From Halanaerobiales bacterium (GTDB lineage Bacteria > Bacillota > Halanaerobiia > Halanaerobiales > DTU029), in contig JAKSCG010000197.1 of the NCBI GenBank assembly GCA_022360715.1, forward strand, positions 1 to 45,531: 45,531 nt of DNA, in the 5' to 3' direction. Positions 1 through 8,826 of the stretch are shown here, piece by piece. Each line of letters starts with the position of its first letter. The first letter of the stretch is position 1. The notes under the pieces were generated by a model. The model was not told where the DNA came from, searched no databases, and was given only the letters and a program-made list of their open reading frames with translations. The translations under genes were made by a program, and so were the position numbers.

Positions 1-1624
1 AGTCGGAAAAGGAAAAGTGTTCATTCCAGCCGTCAAAACGACAACCTTTTTCCCAGGCCCGCTCCAACACGGCAGCTAAGCGACGATCACCACGGGAAAA
101 AACCCCTTCCAACATACTGAGTCGAGGATCATTCCAGTTCAGACTTAAGCCATGTCCTCGGAGCTTACTCCGCAAAAAATCCTGTTTCTCCTTAATCTGC
201 TCGATACCCACCATCTCCACCCACTGAAAGGGAGTAAACGGTTTGGGAATAAAGGTTGAAACACTAATATTAATCTTGATCTTCTTCATTTTTACTTTCC
301 GCTGCTTTCTTACTGTCTGTCCAATCGCCAGGACCCTTTTGGCCAGATCTACAATCCCCTGTAGATCCTCCTCCCTCTCACCGGGCAAACCGATCATAAA
401 ATAAAGTTTAATCGTCGACCAACCCTCGGCAAAAGATGCCCGGACTGCAGCATAAAGGTCTTCTTCACTTACACCCTTATTGATTATATCCCTTAGCCGC
501 TGTGTTCCGGCTTCCGGGGCAAAGGTTAAACCCGATTTTCTGACCCGCTGTACCTCTTTAGCTAAACTAACCGAAAATTCATCCACTCTTAACGATGATA
601 GGGAAATGCTGACCCGTTTATCCTGATAACGCCGGGAAAGGGTCTTCAGCAGTTCGGCGATACCGCTATAATCAGCAGTACTTAACGAGGTTAAGGAAAG
701 CTCCTCATAACCGGTACTGGCCAGAATCTGATCAGCCAGGGCAACTATCGTCTCCTGTTTCCTCTCTCTGACCGGTCGGTAACTGATCCCGGCAGCACAG
801 AAGCGGCAGCCCCTGCTGCAACCACGAGCCACTTCAATCACCGCCCGATCATGAACAATATTAACAAAAGGGACAATAAAATCAGTCGGATAAAAGGCCT
901 GATCCAGATTGGAAACAACCACCCTTTTTATTTTAGCTTTAATCGCTGGCTTGATCGGGGTTATTGCTTTAATTTTATGGTTATGCCGGTAATCCACCCG
1001 GTACAAAGCAGGGACATAGACTCCGGCCAACTGATTTAACTGCGGTAGGAGCTCCTTCCGGTCAAGTCCTGCATCCCTTAGCTCTCGGTAGTGCCTGACC
1101 AATTGAACAATCCCTTCTTCAGCTTCACCGATAAAAAAGAGGTCAATAAAAGGAGCTAGTGGTTCAGGATTAAAGACAGTCGAGCCTCCGGCAATAACCA
1201 GTGGATGTTCCTGATTGCGGTCCTTGCTGTACAGGGGTAGTCCGGCCAGATCCAGCATATTGATGATATTGGTATAACTCATTTCATACTGCAAAGTAAA
1301 GCCGAATAGATCAAAATCGCTGACCGGGCGTTTACTTTCCAGGGAAAAGAGGGGTAGATCCTCGGTGCGCAACAGTTTTTCCAGGTCGAGCCAGGGGGAA
1401 TAACAGCGTTCAGCCAACAGATCATCTTCTCGATTTAAGAGATGATAAAGAATCTTTAAACCCAGGTGTGACATGCCAATTTCGTACAGATCGGGGAAGG
1501 CCAAGAGCACCCTGGTTTTTTTTGAATCCCACTCCTTTTGAATTGAATTCCATTCATTACCCATATATCGGGCCGGACTGCTTACCCGGTACAGGATCTT
1601 TTCCAATTTTACGGCAAGTTCCAA
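1..1624 (-). CDS. B12-binding-type radical SAM protein (TIGR03960-like), 3' end missing
   Basis: About 541 residues are visible and the frame is still open at base 1, so the C-terminus lies outside the window. I chose a TTG start at 1624 because GAGGTG lies just upstream and the protein then begins with the family-typical N-terminus. The radical SAM cluster motif CSRGCRFC (C-x3-C-x2-C) lies in the middle, encoded near 800-825, followed by the family's conserved EAGTQRLRD and FMIGLPGE segments. The last visible residues, DGWNEHFSFSD, match the family's region before its end. Members bind a [4Fe-4S] cluster and S-adenosylmethionine; the substrate of this subfamily is not established. In Clostridia it normally sits between the min/rod genes and rng-rplU-rpmA, as the neighbours here suggest. 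Family call firm, reaction unknown. Confidence 0.9.
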   Translation of the reverse strand, partial: MELAVKLEKILYRVSSPARYMGNEWNSIQKEWDSKKTRVLLAFPDLYEIGMSHLGLKILYHLLNREDDLLAERCYSPWLDLEKLLRTEDLPLFSLESKRPVSDFDLFGFTLQYEMSYTNIINMLDLAGLPLYSKDRNQEHPLVIAGGSTVFNPEPLAPFIDLFFIGEAEEGIVQLVRHYRELRDAGLDRKELLPQLNQLAGVYVPALYRVDYRHNHKIKAITPIKPAIKAKIKRVVVSNLDQAFYPTDFIVPFVNIVHDRAVIEVARGCSRGCRFCAAGISYRPVRERKQETIVALADQILASTGYEELSLTSLSTADYSGIAELLKTLSRRYQDKRVSISLSSLRVDEFSVSLAKEVQRVRKSGLTFAPEAGTQRLRDIINKGVSEEDLYAAVRASFAEGWSTIKLYFMIGLPGEREEDLQGIVDLAKRVLAIGQTVRKQRKVKMKKIKINISVSTFIPKPFTPFQWVEMVGIEQIKEKQDFLRSKLRGHGLSLNWNDPRLSMLEGVFSRGDRRLAAVLERAWEKGCRFDGWNEHFSFSD

Positions 1625-1670
1625 CTTTGATCACCTCTATATACTAGCATTTCATAAAATATAAAAATCA

Positions 1671-2540
1671 TTAATAAATAAGGTCGGATACTGATAATTC
1701 CCGCTCACTCTGAGCGAAAAAGGATGTAATCAACTGGGATTCAGTTAAAATACCGGTCAGTTGAAAGCGTTGGTCCAGGGCAAAAAAAAGATTATAACGG
1801 CCCGGGTTGATCGAATAGAGTACTTCCTTTAAGGATAAGTCATCTTTAACGATATGTGCATCTATTTCTTTGACCCTTAGCTCCCGGACAAACTCCCTCC
1901 GGTGGGTTAAATAACTGAGCAAGTAAAAAATTAGCTGTTTTCTCTCCTGACTTGCGGCCCCATAAACAAAAAAGGCCATGAAAACAAACCAGATATTGGA
2001 GCGATTTAACACTAAAACAATCACCCCGATAATTCCACCAATTACCGCCAGAGTTTTCGCAATGCGCACTGCCTGAATACTTCCTCTTTGAAAGCCTAAT
2101 CTTTGAACCAGCAGGGCCCTTAAAATCCTACCGCCGTCCAACGGTAAAGCAGGAAGCAGATTAAAACAACCGATCAGCAGATTATATTCATAGAGAAGGT
2201 CAACGATTTGGTGCTTAATAATTAATCCCCGGGAAATCAACAAATAAAAAAGCAGAGCCAGAACCAGGTTAAACAGAGGCCCCACCAGAGCGACTTTTAT
2301 TTCCTGACCGGGTTCCATCTCCAGGAGTCCATCATATTCGGCCATTCCACCAAACGGGAAGAGCTCGATCTTGCGCACCCGGTAACCTGCTCTCGCGGCT
2401 ACTAACCAATGAACCAATTCATGTAAAAAAACCAGACTAAAAGCAACTACGGCCTGAGCAAACAACCCGGCCCAAGCAAAGACCAGAAATACTAATAAAA
2501 AAAGGGGGTTAACCTTAAGTTCAAAAGCTGGAAACCCCAT
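1671..2540 (-). CDS. M50 family intramembrane metalloprotease, SpoIVFB-like
   Basis: 289 residues with about six hydrophobic segments in the first 200. The zinc site HELVH is at residues 40-44, and the second site-2-protease motif, NLLPALPLDGG, is near 128-138, supplying the third metal ligand (Asp). The C-terminal 90 residues are soluble and resemble a degenerate CBS-like tail. SpoIVFB cleaves pro-sigma-K inside the sporulating mother-cell membrane; that role is inferred from family and location downstream of rodA, not shown. The usual partner spoIVFA is absent: rodA ends only 60 bases upstream. The start is ATG at 2540 behind a very G-rich ribosome binding site that can fold against a C-rich segment upstream. 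Confidence 0.88.
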   Translation of the reverse strand: MGFPAFELKVNPLFLLVFLVFAWAGLFAQAVVAFSLVFLHELVHWLVAARAGYRVRKIELFPFGGMAEYDGLLEMEPGQEIKVALVGPLFNLVLALLFYLLISRGLIIKHQIVDLLYEYNLLIGCFNLLPALPLDGGRILRALLVQRLGFQRGSIQAVRIAKTLAVIGGIIGVIVLVLNRSNIWFVFMAFFVYGAASQERKQLIFYLLSYLTHRREFVRELRVKEIDAHIVKDDLSLKEVLYSINPGRYNLFFALDQRFQLTGILTESQLITSFFAQSERELSVSDLIY

Positions 2541-2550
2541 TTAAACCCCT

Positions 2551-2578
2551 CCCTCCCTATTATATATTGCGGGAAGGG
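2551..2578 (-). promoter_or_regulatory. Hairpin that may cover the M50 protease ribosome binding site
   Basis: On the minus strand CCCTTCCC (2578-2571) can pair with GGGAGGG (2557-2551) around an AT-rich loop. The 3' arm is part of the ribosome binding site of the M50 gene, so translation could be limited when the hairpin forms. Seen by eye only. Confidence 0.35.
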
Positions 2579-2600
2579 TGAAAATATAACTTTTCCACCG

Positions 2601-3731
2601 TTAAAATAAGATTTTCTTGCGGCGAATATTGATATTAATTACCAATCCAATCGCCAGTAAGGATGAAATCATCGAATTACCTCCATAGCTAATGAAAGGT
2701 AACGGTAGTCCGGTGATCGGCATTAAACCCATCGTCATCCCGATATTTTCGAAGATATGAAAAAAGAACATTGAGCTGATCCCAATCACAACTAAACGGC
2801 CGTAATTATCCCGGGCTTTTCTGGCCACATTTAGCATCTGCCATAACAGCAATAAGTAAATAAGAATTACTAGGACAACACCCAGAAAACCAAACTCCTC
2901 TCCGATCACCGAGAAAATAAAATCGGTGTGTTTTTCCGGCAAAAAATGGAGCTGGTTCTGGGTACCGGCAAAAAGCCCCTTCCCGATCAGCTGACCAGAG
3001 CCCAGGGCAATCTTTGACTGGATTAGATTATAGCCGATCCCAATTGGGTCTACTCCCGGATTAATGAAGACAACTAAACGATTAAGCTGATATTCCTTCA
3101 GGAAAAAAAGAGGGGTATCAAACCAGAAATGACAGACAATAAAGGCAATAATCACTAACAGACCACCCCCGAAAATGAGCAGCATAAATCGAACGTTGGC
3201 CCCCCCGGCGAAAAGCATCCCAATTAAGATGGCCAGGAAGACCAGCGATGTTCCCAGATCATTTTGTAATAAGACCAAAACAAAGGGAATTAGCGCATAG
3301 GTAATCGGTTTGAAAAAGCCGATTAAATACTGTAGCTCATCCTGATTATCATCAATAACCCCGGCCAGCACCAGGATCAACACAATCTTGGCCAGTTCAG
3401 ACGGTTGAAAATTAATCAAACCCAGGTTGATCCAGCCGGAAGAAGTCCGACCAATAACCAGGATGACGACTAATATGCCGGCAGTACTGAGAAAGATTAT
3501 ATCGGAATAATACTTAAAAACCCGGTAATCAAAAAACAGGTTGGCAATAATCAGGATTATTCCCAGCATTACCGCTACAACCTGGCGTTGCAGCGCAATC
3601 ATCCCATTTGAATCAACTTTATTTATTTCAACCGCACTACTGATTGCGATCATCCCAATTATGATTAACAGTAAAACCGATAGGGGGATATACCAATTTA
3701 AATTATTGATTAATTTCCGGTTCCATTGCAT
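2601..3731 (-). CDS. rodA: Rod-shape peptidoglycan glycosyltransferase RodA (SEDS family)
   Basis: 376 residues, about ten membrane segments. RodA polymerises lipid II glycan strands during side-wall growth together with the class B PBP encoded a few genes upstream. Family signatures seen are GWINLGLINFQPSELAKI near 99-116, the large loop before LPEKHTDFIFSVIGEE near 267-282, and the C-terminal GLPLPFISYGGNS block. The length is typical of RodA/FtsW. FtsW or SpoVE are the alternatives, but the company of mreBCD, pbp2 and min genes supports RodA. It starts 14 bases after minE stops, so they are almost certainly co-transcribed. Confidence 0.93.
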   Translation of the reverse strand: MQWNRKLINNLNWYIPLSVLLLIIIGMIAISSAVEINKVDSNGMIALQRQVVAVMLGIILIIANLFFDYRVFKYYSDIIFLSTAGILVVILVIGRTSSGWINLGLINFQPSELAKIVLILVLAGVIDDNQDELQYLIGFFKPITYALIPFVLVLLQNDLGTSLVFLAILIGMLFAGGANVRFMLLIFGGGLLVIIAFIVCHFWFDTPLFFLKEYQLNRLVVFINPGVDPIGIGYNLIQSKIALGSGQLIGKGLFAGTQNQLHFLPEKHTDFIFSVIGEEFGFLGVVLVILIYLLLLWQMLNVARKARDNYGRLVVIGISSMFFFHIFENIGMTMGLMPITGLPLPFISYGGNSMISSLLAIGLVININIRRKKILF

Positions 3732-3745
3732 TCAAATAATCCCTC

Positions 3746-3997
3746 TTATCCTGATCTTTTAATTGGAAAATTAGCAACCAGGGCCATCATTCCGTCATGT
3801 CGGTCAATATCCATTCTAATATTTTTCTCATCAACATTGATATATTTAGCCAAAACATCAAGTAATTCCTTTTTCAGTAAATCCATTTCCCCGGGTGATA
3901 ATTTGATCCGATCTTGAATCAAAATAAACTGCAGGCGCTCTTTGGCTATATTTTTGCTGGGCTCAGCAGCTTCAGTCTTAAAACCTAATTTGGACAA
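3746..3997 (-). CDS. minE: Cell division topological specificity factor MinE
   Basis: 83 residues from a TTG at 3997. MinE stimulates the MinD ATPase and makes MinCD oscillate between poles. The MinD-contact segment (LQFILIQDRIKL) and the C-terminal dimerisation region (MDIDRHDGMMALVANFPI) match the family. The start is doubtful: the strong AGGAGGGGG at 4020-4012 is 14 bases from the TTG, and the in-frame codons between them (GTT ATA ATC GGT ATA) would add the hydrophobic N-terminal membrane-targeting stretch MinE normally has. A non-canonical ATA or ATC start near 4009-4004 is possible. The ribosome binding site begins at the minD stop codon. Confidence 0.9.
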   Translation of the reverse strand: MSKLGFKTEAAEPSKNIAKERLQFILIQDRIKLSPGEMDLLKKELLDVLAKYINVDEKNIRMDIDRHDGMMALVANFPIKRSG

Positions 3998-4019
3998 TAT
4001 ACCGATTATAACCCCCTCC

Positions 4020-4817
4020 TTACGACAAACCTACTATCCGCTTTAATTTATTAATCAATGTATCTCTTTCCAGCGACATTAGCGGGAGTTCTTCCCCATC
4101 GATCCGACGAGCAATATTTTGAAAAGCTAGTCCGGCTCTTGATTTATCTGCTTTTAGAACTATTGGCTCTCCCCGATTGGTGGAAATCACAATATTCTCA
4201 TCTTCAGGAACAACACCCAGCAGATTGATCGCCAGGATTTCAATCATATCGTCAATTCCCATCATATCGCCTTTATCAACCATATTCTGTCTAATCCGGT
4301 TAATGATAACTTCCGGGTTCTTTAAGCCTTCAGTCTCCAGCAGTCCGATAATCCGGTCGGCATCCCTGATCGCCGAAACCTCGGGAGTAGTCACTATGAT
4401 CGCCCGCTCTGCTCCGGAGATGGCATTTTTAAAACCCTGTTCAATCCCGGCCGGTGAATCAACCAGCACATAATCCATCTCTTCTTTCAGACTTTCGGTA
4501 AGCTCCTGCATCTGATAGGGAGTAACAGCAGTCTTATCCCTGGTCTGGGCAGCCGGGAGCAGGAATAGACTGCTATTCCGTTTATCCCGGATCAAAGCCT
4601 GTTCCAGGCGGCAATTCCCTTCCACTACATCAACAATATCATAAACAATCCTATTTTCAAGACCCATAACCACATCAAGATTTCTAAGACCAATATCAGC
4701 ATCTATTAAACAAACCCTCTTATCCATCAGAGCGAGAGCTGTCCCTATATTGGCAGTTGTGGTAGTTTTGCCTACACCACCCTTTCCCGAAGTAATAACA
4801 ATTACCTTACCAGCCAT
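4020..4817 (-). CDS. minD: Septum site-determining ATPase MinD
   Basis: 265 residues. A ParA/MinD-type ATPase that binds the membrane when ATP-loaded and recruits MinC to block FtsZ assembly near the poles. The deviant Walker A GKGGVGKTT is at residues 10-18, the switch aspartate region LIDADIGLRNLD near 37-48, and VDSPAGIE near 118-125. The C-terminus ends in LINKLKRIVGLS, the amphipathic membrane-targeting helix. The usual length is 260-270. Lies between minC and minE with 25 and 22 base gaps. Confidence 0.97.
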   Translation of the reverse strand: MAGKVIVITSGKGGVGKTTTTANIGTALALMDKRVCLIDADIGLRNLDVVMGLENRIVYDIVDVVEGNCRLEQALIRDKRNSSLFLLPAAQTRDKTAVTPYQMQELTESLKEEMDYVLVDSPAGIEQGFKNAISGAERAIIVTTPEVSAIRDADRIIGLLETEGLKNPEVIINRIRQNMVDKGDMMGIDDMIEILAINLLGVVPEDENIVISTNRGEPIVLKADKSRAGLAFQNIARRIDGEELPLMSLERDTLINKLKRIVGLS

Positions 4818-4842
4818 TCAGCTTCCTCCTTTTATCTGCTAT

Positions 4843-5445
4843 TTATAATTTCATCTCCTCAACAATGATTGCACCATCTTTCACATAAGCCCGTTCCGGT
4901 CTAAGCGGCTCGCTTAAGCCACTATCATCGGGAGGACGGGAGATAATATTACCGATCCGCAACTGAGTCGGTTGTAAAACCAGGGCTACTACCCTGGCCT
5001 TAATCGAACCCTGGGCACCGGCATGAACTACTCCCCGCAGTTTACCCAGTACAATAATATCCCCCCCGGCAATTACTTCCGCCCCGGGATTTATATCCCC
5101 AATGATCACAATATTGGTGGGGAATTTTATCCGCTGGCCGGAACGGATCGTCCGGTTGAGCAGAATAGTATCTGTTGTCCGGTATTTAGTATTTTCTTTT
5201 TCATTGATAAAATAAATATTTTCAATTTTTTCAAAGCGGGACAGACCGCTAATGAGCTCTTGCATATCTTCCAACAGGCAGTTATAGCCATTCAGGTTAA
5301 CAAAAAGATTAACCCCGGCAAAAAAATCACCGGCTTCACCTACATAGCGGTTTAGTGAACTCTTTATATCGGAAAAATCCCGCTCCGGATCAAGGGTAAT
5401 GATTACTCCCTTCGAACTTACCCGTAAAGATATGGCATCTCTCAT
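4843..5445 (-). CDS. minC: Septum site-determining protein MinC
   Basis: 200 residues from ATG at 5445. MinC is the FtsZ-antagonising effector of the Min system. The N-terminal FtsZ-binding domain (about 1-100) is followed by the C-terminal right-handed beta-helix, seen as NIVIIGDINPGAEVIAGGDI and GKLRGVVHAGAQG. The reading frame stays open to 5523, but that would overlap the end of pbp2; GAGGGG sits eight bases before ATG 5445, so I prefer it. An ATG at 5451 is too close to the ribosome binding site. Confidence 0.94.
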   Translation of the reverse strand: MRDAISLRVSSKGVIITLDPERDFSDIKSSLNRYVGEAGDFFAGVNLFVNLNGYNCLLEDMQELISGLSRFEKIENIYFINEKENTKYRTTDTILLNRTIRSGQRIKFPTNIVIIGDINPGAEVIAGGDIIVLGKLRGVVHAGAQGSIKARVVALVLQPTQLRIGNIISRPPDDSGLSEPLRPERAYVKDGAIIVEEMKL

Positions 5446-5512
5446 GATCATAACCCCTCTTTTACTCTGCTTACTCTTTAGTATATCTTCGGTAAAACTA
5501 GTAAAAATCCTG

Positions 5513-7462
5513 CTACTCATCATTAGAAAAAACCTCGTAAAGGAACTGAAAAAGCAGGTTTCCCTGATTTTCAGAATTTAGCTCAGCTCCCTCGGGCGAC
5601 GGAGCGAGTTCCGTCTCTTCTTCACCCTCCAGACTCTCCAACCCAAAGTATTTGCGAAAAATATTGGCGGCAATCGGGAGGGTATAAGCACTAGAATTTC
5701 CCTTTTCTAAAAAAACGAGGACCGCTATTTCCGGCTCCTGATAAGGGGCATAGCCCACAAAAAAACCGTGGTTAGGGCGACTGGTCCCGGTCTGGGCTGT
5801 TCCGGTCTTACCGGCAACCTTAATCGGGAAATCCTTAAACTGTTTGCCGGCAGTTCCATAACTGCTATTGGTTGCCTGATACATTCCTTCTCTTAAGATG
5901 GCGAGAGTGCTGTCCCGAAATGGTAGTACCCTATTCAGCCGGGGTTTATAATCAACGACAATCTCCCCGGCAGCATTGACAATCTGATCAACCAGAAAGG
6001 GGCGGTATAATTTACCACCATTGGCAATTGCACTGACTATGTTAATCAATTGAATCGGAGTAGTCTGCAAATCACCCTGACCAATCGAGAGATTAACCGA
6101 GTCTCCCGGGTACCATCCCTCCCCGCGGGTCTCCCACTTCCAGTCACCATCAGGAACCAGCCCGGCAACTTCCCGCGGGAGATCAATCCCGGTCTGCTGA
6201 CCCAACCCATATTCCCGAGCCGTTTCAGCCAGTTTCTCCCCCTGATATTTTAAATAAAGCCGGTAACCCAAATCGTAAAAAACGATGTTATTGGAACGGG
6301 CGATCGACTTAACAAAATCTAACTTTCCCTCTCCTTTTTTATGCCAGTTTCGAAAGGGACGGGACCAATTTGGCAGATAATATTTCCCGGAGTCATCAAT
6401 AAATTCCGTCTCCGCTTTTATTCCCAGGTATTCTACCGCCGCTGTCCCGGTAACCAGTTTGAAAATAGAGCCTGGCGGGACTTCAGCTTTAATCGGGTCA
6501 TTCCAGAGTGGTTCCAGGGGATCATAGAGTAGTTGATTATAGCGATCCTGAGAGATGCCTCCGGCAAAGTCATTTAAATTAAAGCCCGGTATATTTGCCA
6601 TCGCTAACACAGCACCACTGTTTGGATCGAGCACTATAGCAGCAACTCCTTCCGGGGTATGGAGTTCCGGGTCGTTTTCAGCATATTCCCGCAAATAATT
6701 AAACTGCTCCTGTAAAAGACACTCAACATAGTGCTGTAGTTCCATATCAAGATTCAAGATCAGGTTATGGCCGGGAAGCGGTGGTTTGATCCCGAGGGAA
6801 TTGATCTTTTCGCCCCGGCTGTTGACTTCCAACCGTTCTAATCCGCTCCTACCCTTGAGATGAAATTCATATTCCCTTTCCAGTCCGGTTATACCGACAA
6901 CATCGCCACCTTTATAGTCATAACCCAGTTCGTTAAATTGCTGCAAATCATTAAGACTAATCTCACCAACATAACCAATACTATGTGGGGCCAGTTCACC
7001 ATAAACATAGTCCCGGATCGTAGAGTCTTTGACCAGAACACCGGGAAGTTCATCGCTATTTTCTTCGACAATAACCTTTATTTCCAGGGGAATATTTCGT
7101 TTTAAAATAACTGCCGCTGAACGCTGCTGCTCCCCCATCAAGAAGTTTTTCTGCATAGTTGCTAAGTCAATCCCGGTTAATCCACTCAATTTTTCCAATA
7201 AACTTTGCGGGGTATGCTCAATTGAAATTTCATTAGGTAAGAGATAAAGATTATGAGAGAGCTTATTGTTAACGAGGATATTCCCTTGACGATCGATCAT
7301 CTTGCCCCGGGGGGCACTAATTGGTCTTAAGGAAATCCGATTTCCTTCGGACAGTTGGTAATAGTATTCCCCCTTGATCAGCTGTAAATAGGCCGCCTGG
7401 ATAATCAATACCACAAATACCGCAATAATCAAAATTTTAAAGATGACAATCCGCCTATCCAT
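5513..7462 (-). CDS. mrdA: Class B penicillin-binding protein 2 (MrdA-like transpeptidase)
   Basis: 649 residues from ATG 7462, which overlaps the mreD stop by eight bases and has GAGGGC eight bases upstream; the frame extends upstream but inside mreD. It cross-links peptidoglycan in the elongasome with RodA. One N-terminal membrane anchor (about 5-25), then a dimerisation domain, then the transpeptidase: SxxK in VPPGSIFKLVTG with active serine near 332, SxN as SNN near 390-392, and KTG in AGKTGTAQTG near 552-554. All catalytic motifs are intact. The C-terminal tail after about 590 is acidic and low-complexity. Together with rodA and mreBCD it forms the side-wall synthesis set. Confidence 0.95.
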   Translation of the reverse strand: MDRRIVIFKILIIAVFVVLIIQAAYLQLIKGEYYYQLSEGNRISLRPISAPRGKMIDRQGNILVNNKLSHNLYLLPNEISIEHTPQSLLEKLSGLTGIDLATMQKNFLMGEQQRSAAVILKRNIPLEIKVIVEENSDELPGVLVKDSTIRDYVYGELAPHSIGYVGEISLNDLQQFNELGYDYKGGDVVGITGLEREYEFHLKGRSGLERLEVNSRGEKINSLGIKPPLPGHNLILNLDMELQHYVECLLQEQFNYLREYAENDPELHTPEGVAAIVLDPNSGAVLAMANIPGFNLNDFAGGISQDRYNQLLYDPLEPLWNDPIKAEVPPGSIFKLVTGTAAVEYLGIKAETEFIDDSGKYYLPNWSRPFRNWHKKGEGKLDFVKSIARSNNIVFYDLGYRLYLKYQGEKLAETAREYGLGQQTGIDLPREVAGLVPDGDWKWETRGEGWYPGDSVNLSIGQGDLQTTPIQLINIVSAIANGGKLYRPFLVDQIVNAAGEIVVDYKPRLNRVLPFRDSTLAILREGMYQATNSSYGTAGKQFKDFPIKVAGKTGTAQTGTSRPNHGFFVGYAPYQEPEIAVLVFLEKGNSSAYTLPIAANIFRKYFGLESLEGEEETELAPSPEGAELNSENQGNLLFQFLYEVFSNDE

Positions 7463-7946
7463 AATAACTGCCCTCAGGGCGATCCAGCTTAATAAAAAGA
7501 TAATATATGATAATTCCCACAAGACCGTTAACTAAGGCTAACGGTAAAATTAAATCCCTGCTCGCCAGCAAGATATTAACATTAAAAATCAGGTTTTCCG
7601 AAAGGATAATGACCAGGATCTCATGGATAAAGGTGGAAATAAAGACGAGCAATGCCGGGAGCAATACCCTTTCCTTAAAAATATTTCCCTCAACTAAACC
7701 GGCCAAAACCCCGTTAATTAATTTGGTTAAGGTATAGATCCCCGGTATCCCGCCCATAAATAAATCCTGCATAAGTCCGGCAGCCAGACCGAGGCCGGCG
7801 CCAGCTTTAGTACCCCAAAGCAATCCGGTTATTACGGTCAAAATCAGTAATAAATCAGGTTTTCCAAAAAACAGAAAAGAAGGGGGCAAGATTACCTGTA
7901 AAACCAGAAAAACAATTAAAACTAATATGTAAATCGCTTTCCGCAA
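7455..7946 (-). CDS. mreD: Rod shape-determining membrane protein MreD
   Basis: 163 residues with about five hydrophobic helices and few polar loops, as is normal for MreD, an elongasome membrane component linking MreB/MreC to the cell-wall enzymes. The sequence is weakly conserved in the family; the call rests on length, topology, a conserved-looking GAGLGLAAGLMQDLF segment near 48-62, and position between mreC and pbp2. It starts 18 bases after mreC and overlaps the start of pbp2. Confidence 0.92.
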   Translation of the reverse strand: MRKAIYILVLIVFLVLQVILPPSFLFFGKPDLLLILTVITGLLWGTKAGAGLGLAAGLMQDLFMGGIPGIYTLTKLINGVLAGLVEGNIFKERVLLPALLVFISTFIHEILVIILSENLIFNVNILLASRDLILPLALVNGLVGIIIYYLFIKLDRPEGSYYG

Positions 7947-7964
7947 GATATCCCCTCCTTTTAT

Positions 7965-8810
7965 TTAAAATTCGGTAATCACCAATACCTCTTCAATTGT
8001 TTTTAAACCCTTAAAAAGTTCAATTTCGGCAATCTGCGAAATTCCATAGTTATCCTTTTGAACACTGATCACCTTACCGATCGGCAGACCCCGGGGATAG
8101 CTGTCTGATAAACCGGAAGTTACAATGATGTCTCCGCTGACAATATCTCCCTCCCGGCTTTCCGTATTCCAGGAAATGCTGTCCATGATATTAATGTGGT
8201 ACTGATCGACTACTCCTTTGACCAGACCAATTGCCCGGGAGTCTACTCTTTGAACGATACCACCCACCACAAAATCATGATTATTAACTAAAGTTATCTG
8301 GGCCGAACCGGCTCCTACATAATCTACCCGCCCGATCAAACACCCGTTATAGCTTATAACCGGCATTTTTTCGCTAATACCGTCTCCCTTGCCCCGATTG
8401 ATAATAATCTTATTCTGCCAGGGGGAAGTGCTGTAGCCGATTACCCGGGCCCCAATCGTTTTAAACGGCACCAGTTTCTTAAAAGCCAATAAATCTCTCA
8501 ATCTTTCATTTTCAGCTGCTTGATAGCTATGGATTAGTTTCTCACTTTCCAGTTCGGCAATTCGCTGCCGTAAAGATTCATTTTCACTGAGCACTTGATC
8601 GATATTCACTACTCCGATCCAGTAATCCCTTAATGAGTTATAAAAGACAGTTGAATATTTAATTACCGGACTGAAAAGATTGTATAAACCCTTTTCAACC
8701 CAACCCAGATAAGGGATATCCATCTCGGAAACAGAAATAATACCCAGTCCGGCAACCAGTAAGACCACCAGCAAAGAAATAAAAACCGTTGTTTTATTAA
8801 AAGGCCACAA
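7965..8810 (-). CDS. mreC: Rod shape-determining protein MreC
   Basis: 281 residues from TTG at 8810. The frame continues upstream to a TTG at 8849 inside mreB, but GGGAGG seven bases before 8810 and the immediate hydrophobic anchor favour the shorter form. MreC is a membrane-anchored extracytoplasmic scaffold that activates PBP2. After one membrane segment (about 8-28) comes a coiled coil (VLSENESLRQRIAELESEK region), then the beta-barrel domain with GARVIGYSTSPWQNKIIINR. Length is typical. Confidence 0.93.
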   Translation of the reverse strand: MWPFNKTTVFISLLVVLLVAGLGIISVSEMDIPYLGWVEKGLYNLFSPVIKYSTVFYNSLRDYWIGVVNIDQVLSENESLRQRIAELESEKLIHSYQAAENERLRDLLAFKKLVPFKTIGARVIGYSTSPWQNKIIINRGKGDGISEKMPVISYNGCLIGRVDYVGAGSAQITLVNNHDFVVGGIVQRVDSRAIGLVKGVVDQYHINIMDSISWNTESREGDIVSGDIIVTSGLSDSYPRGLPIGKVISVQKDNYGISQIAEIELFKGLKTIEEVLVITEF

Positions 8811-8826
8811 AAGAGTTCCTCCCTTC

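Noticed and set aside
851..1039. Plus-strand open frame of 62 codons
   Set aside because: It lies opposite the radical SAM gene, whose frame is intact through the region; no ribosome binding site.
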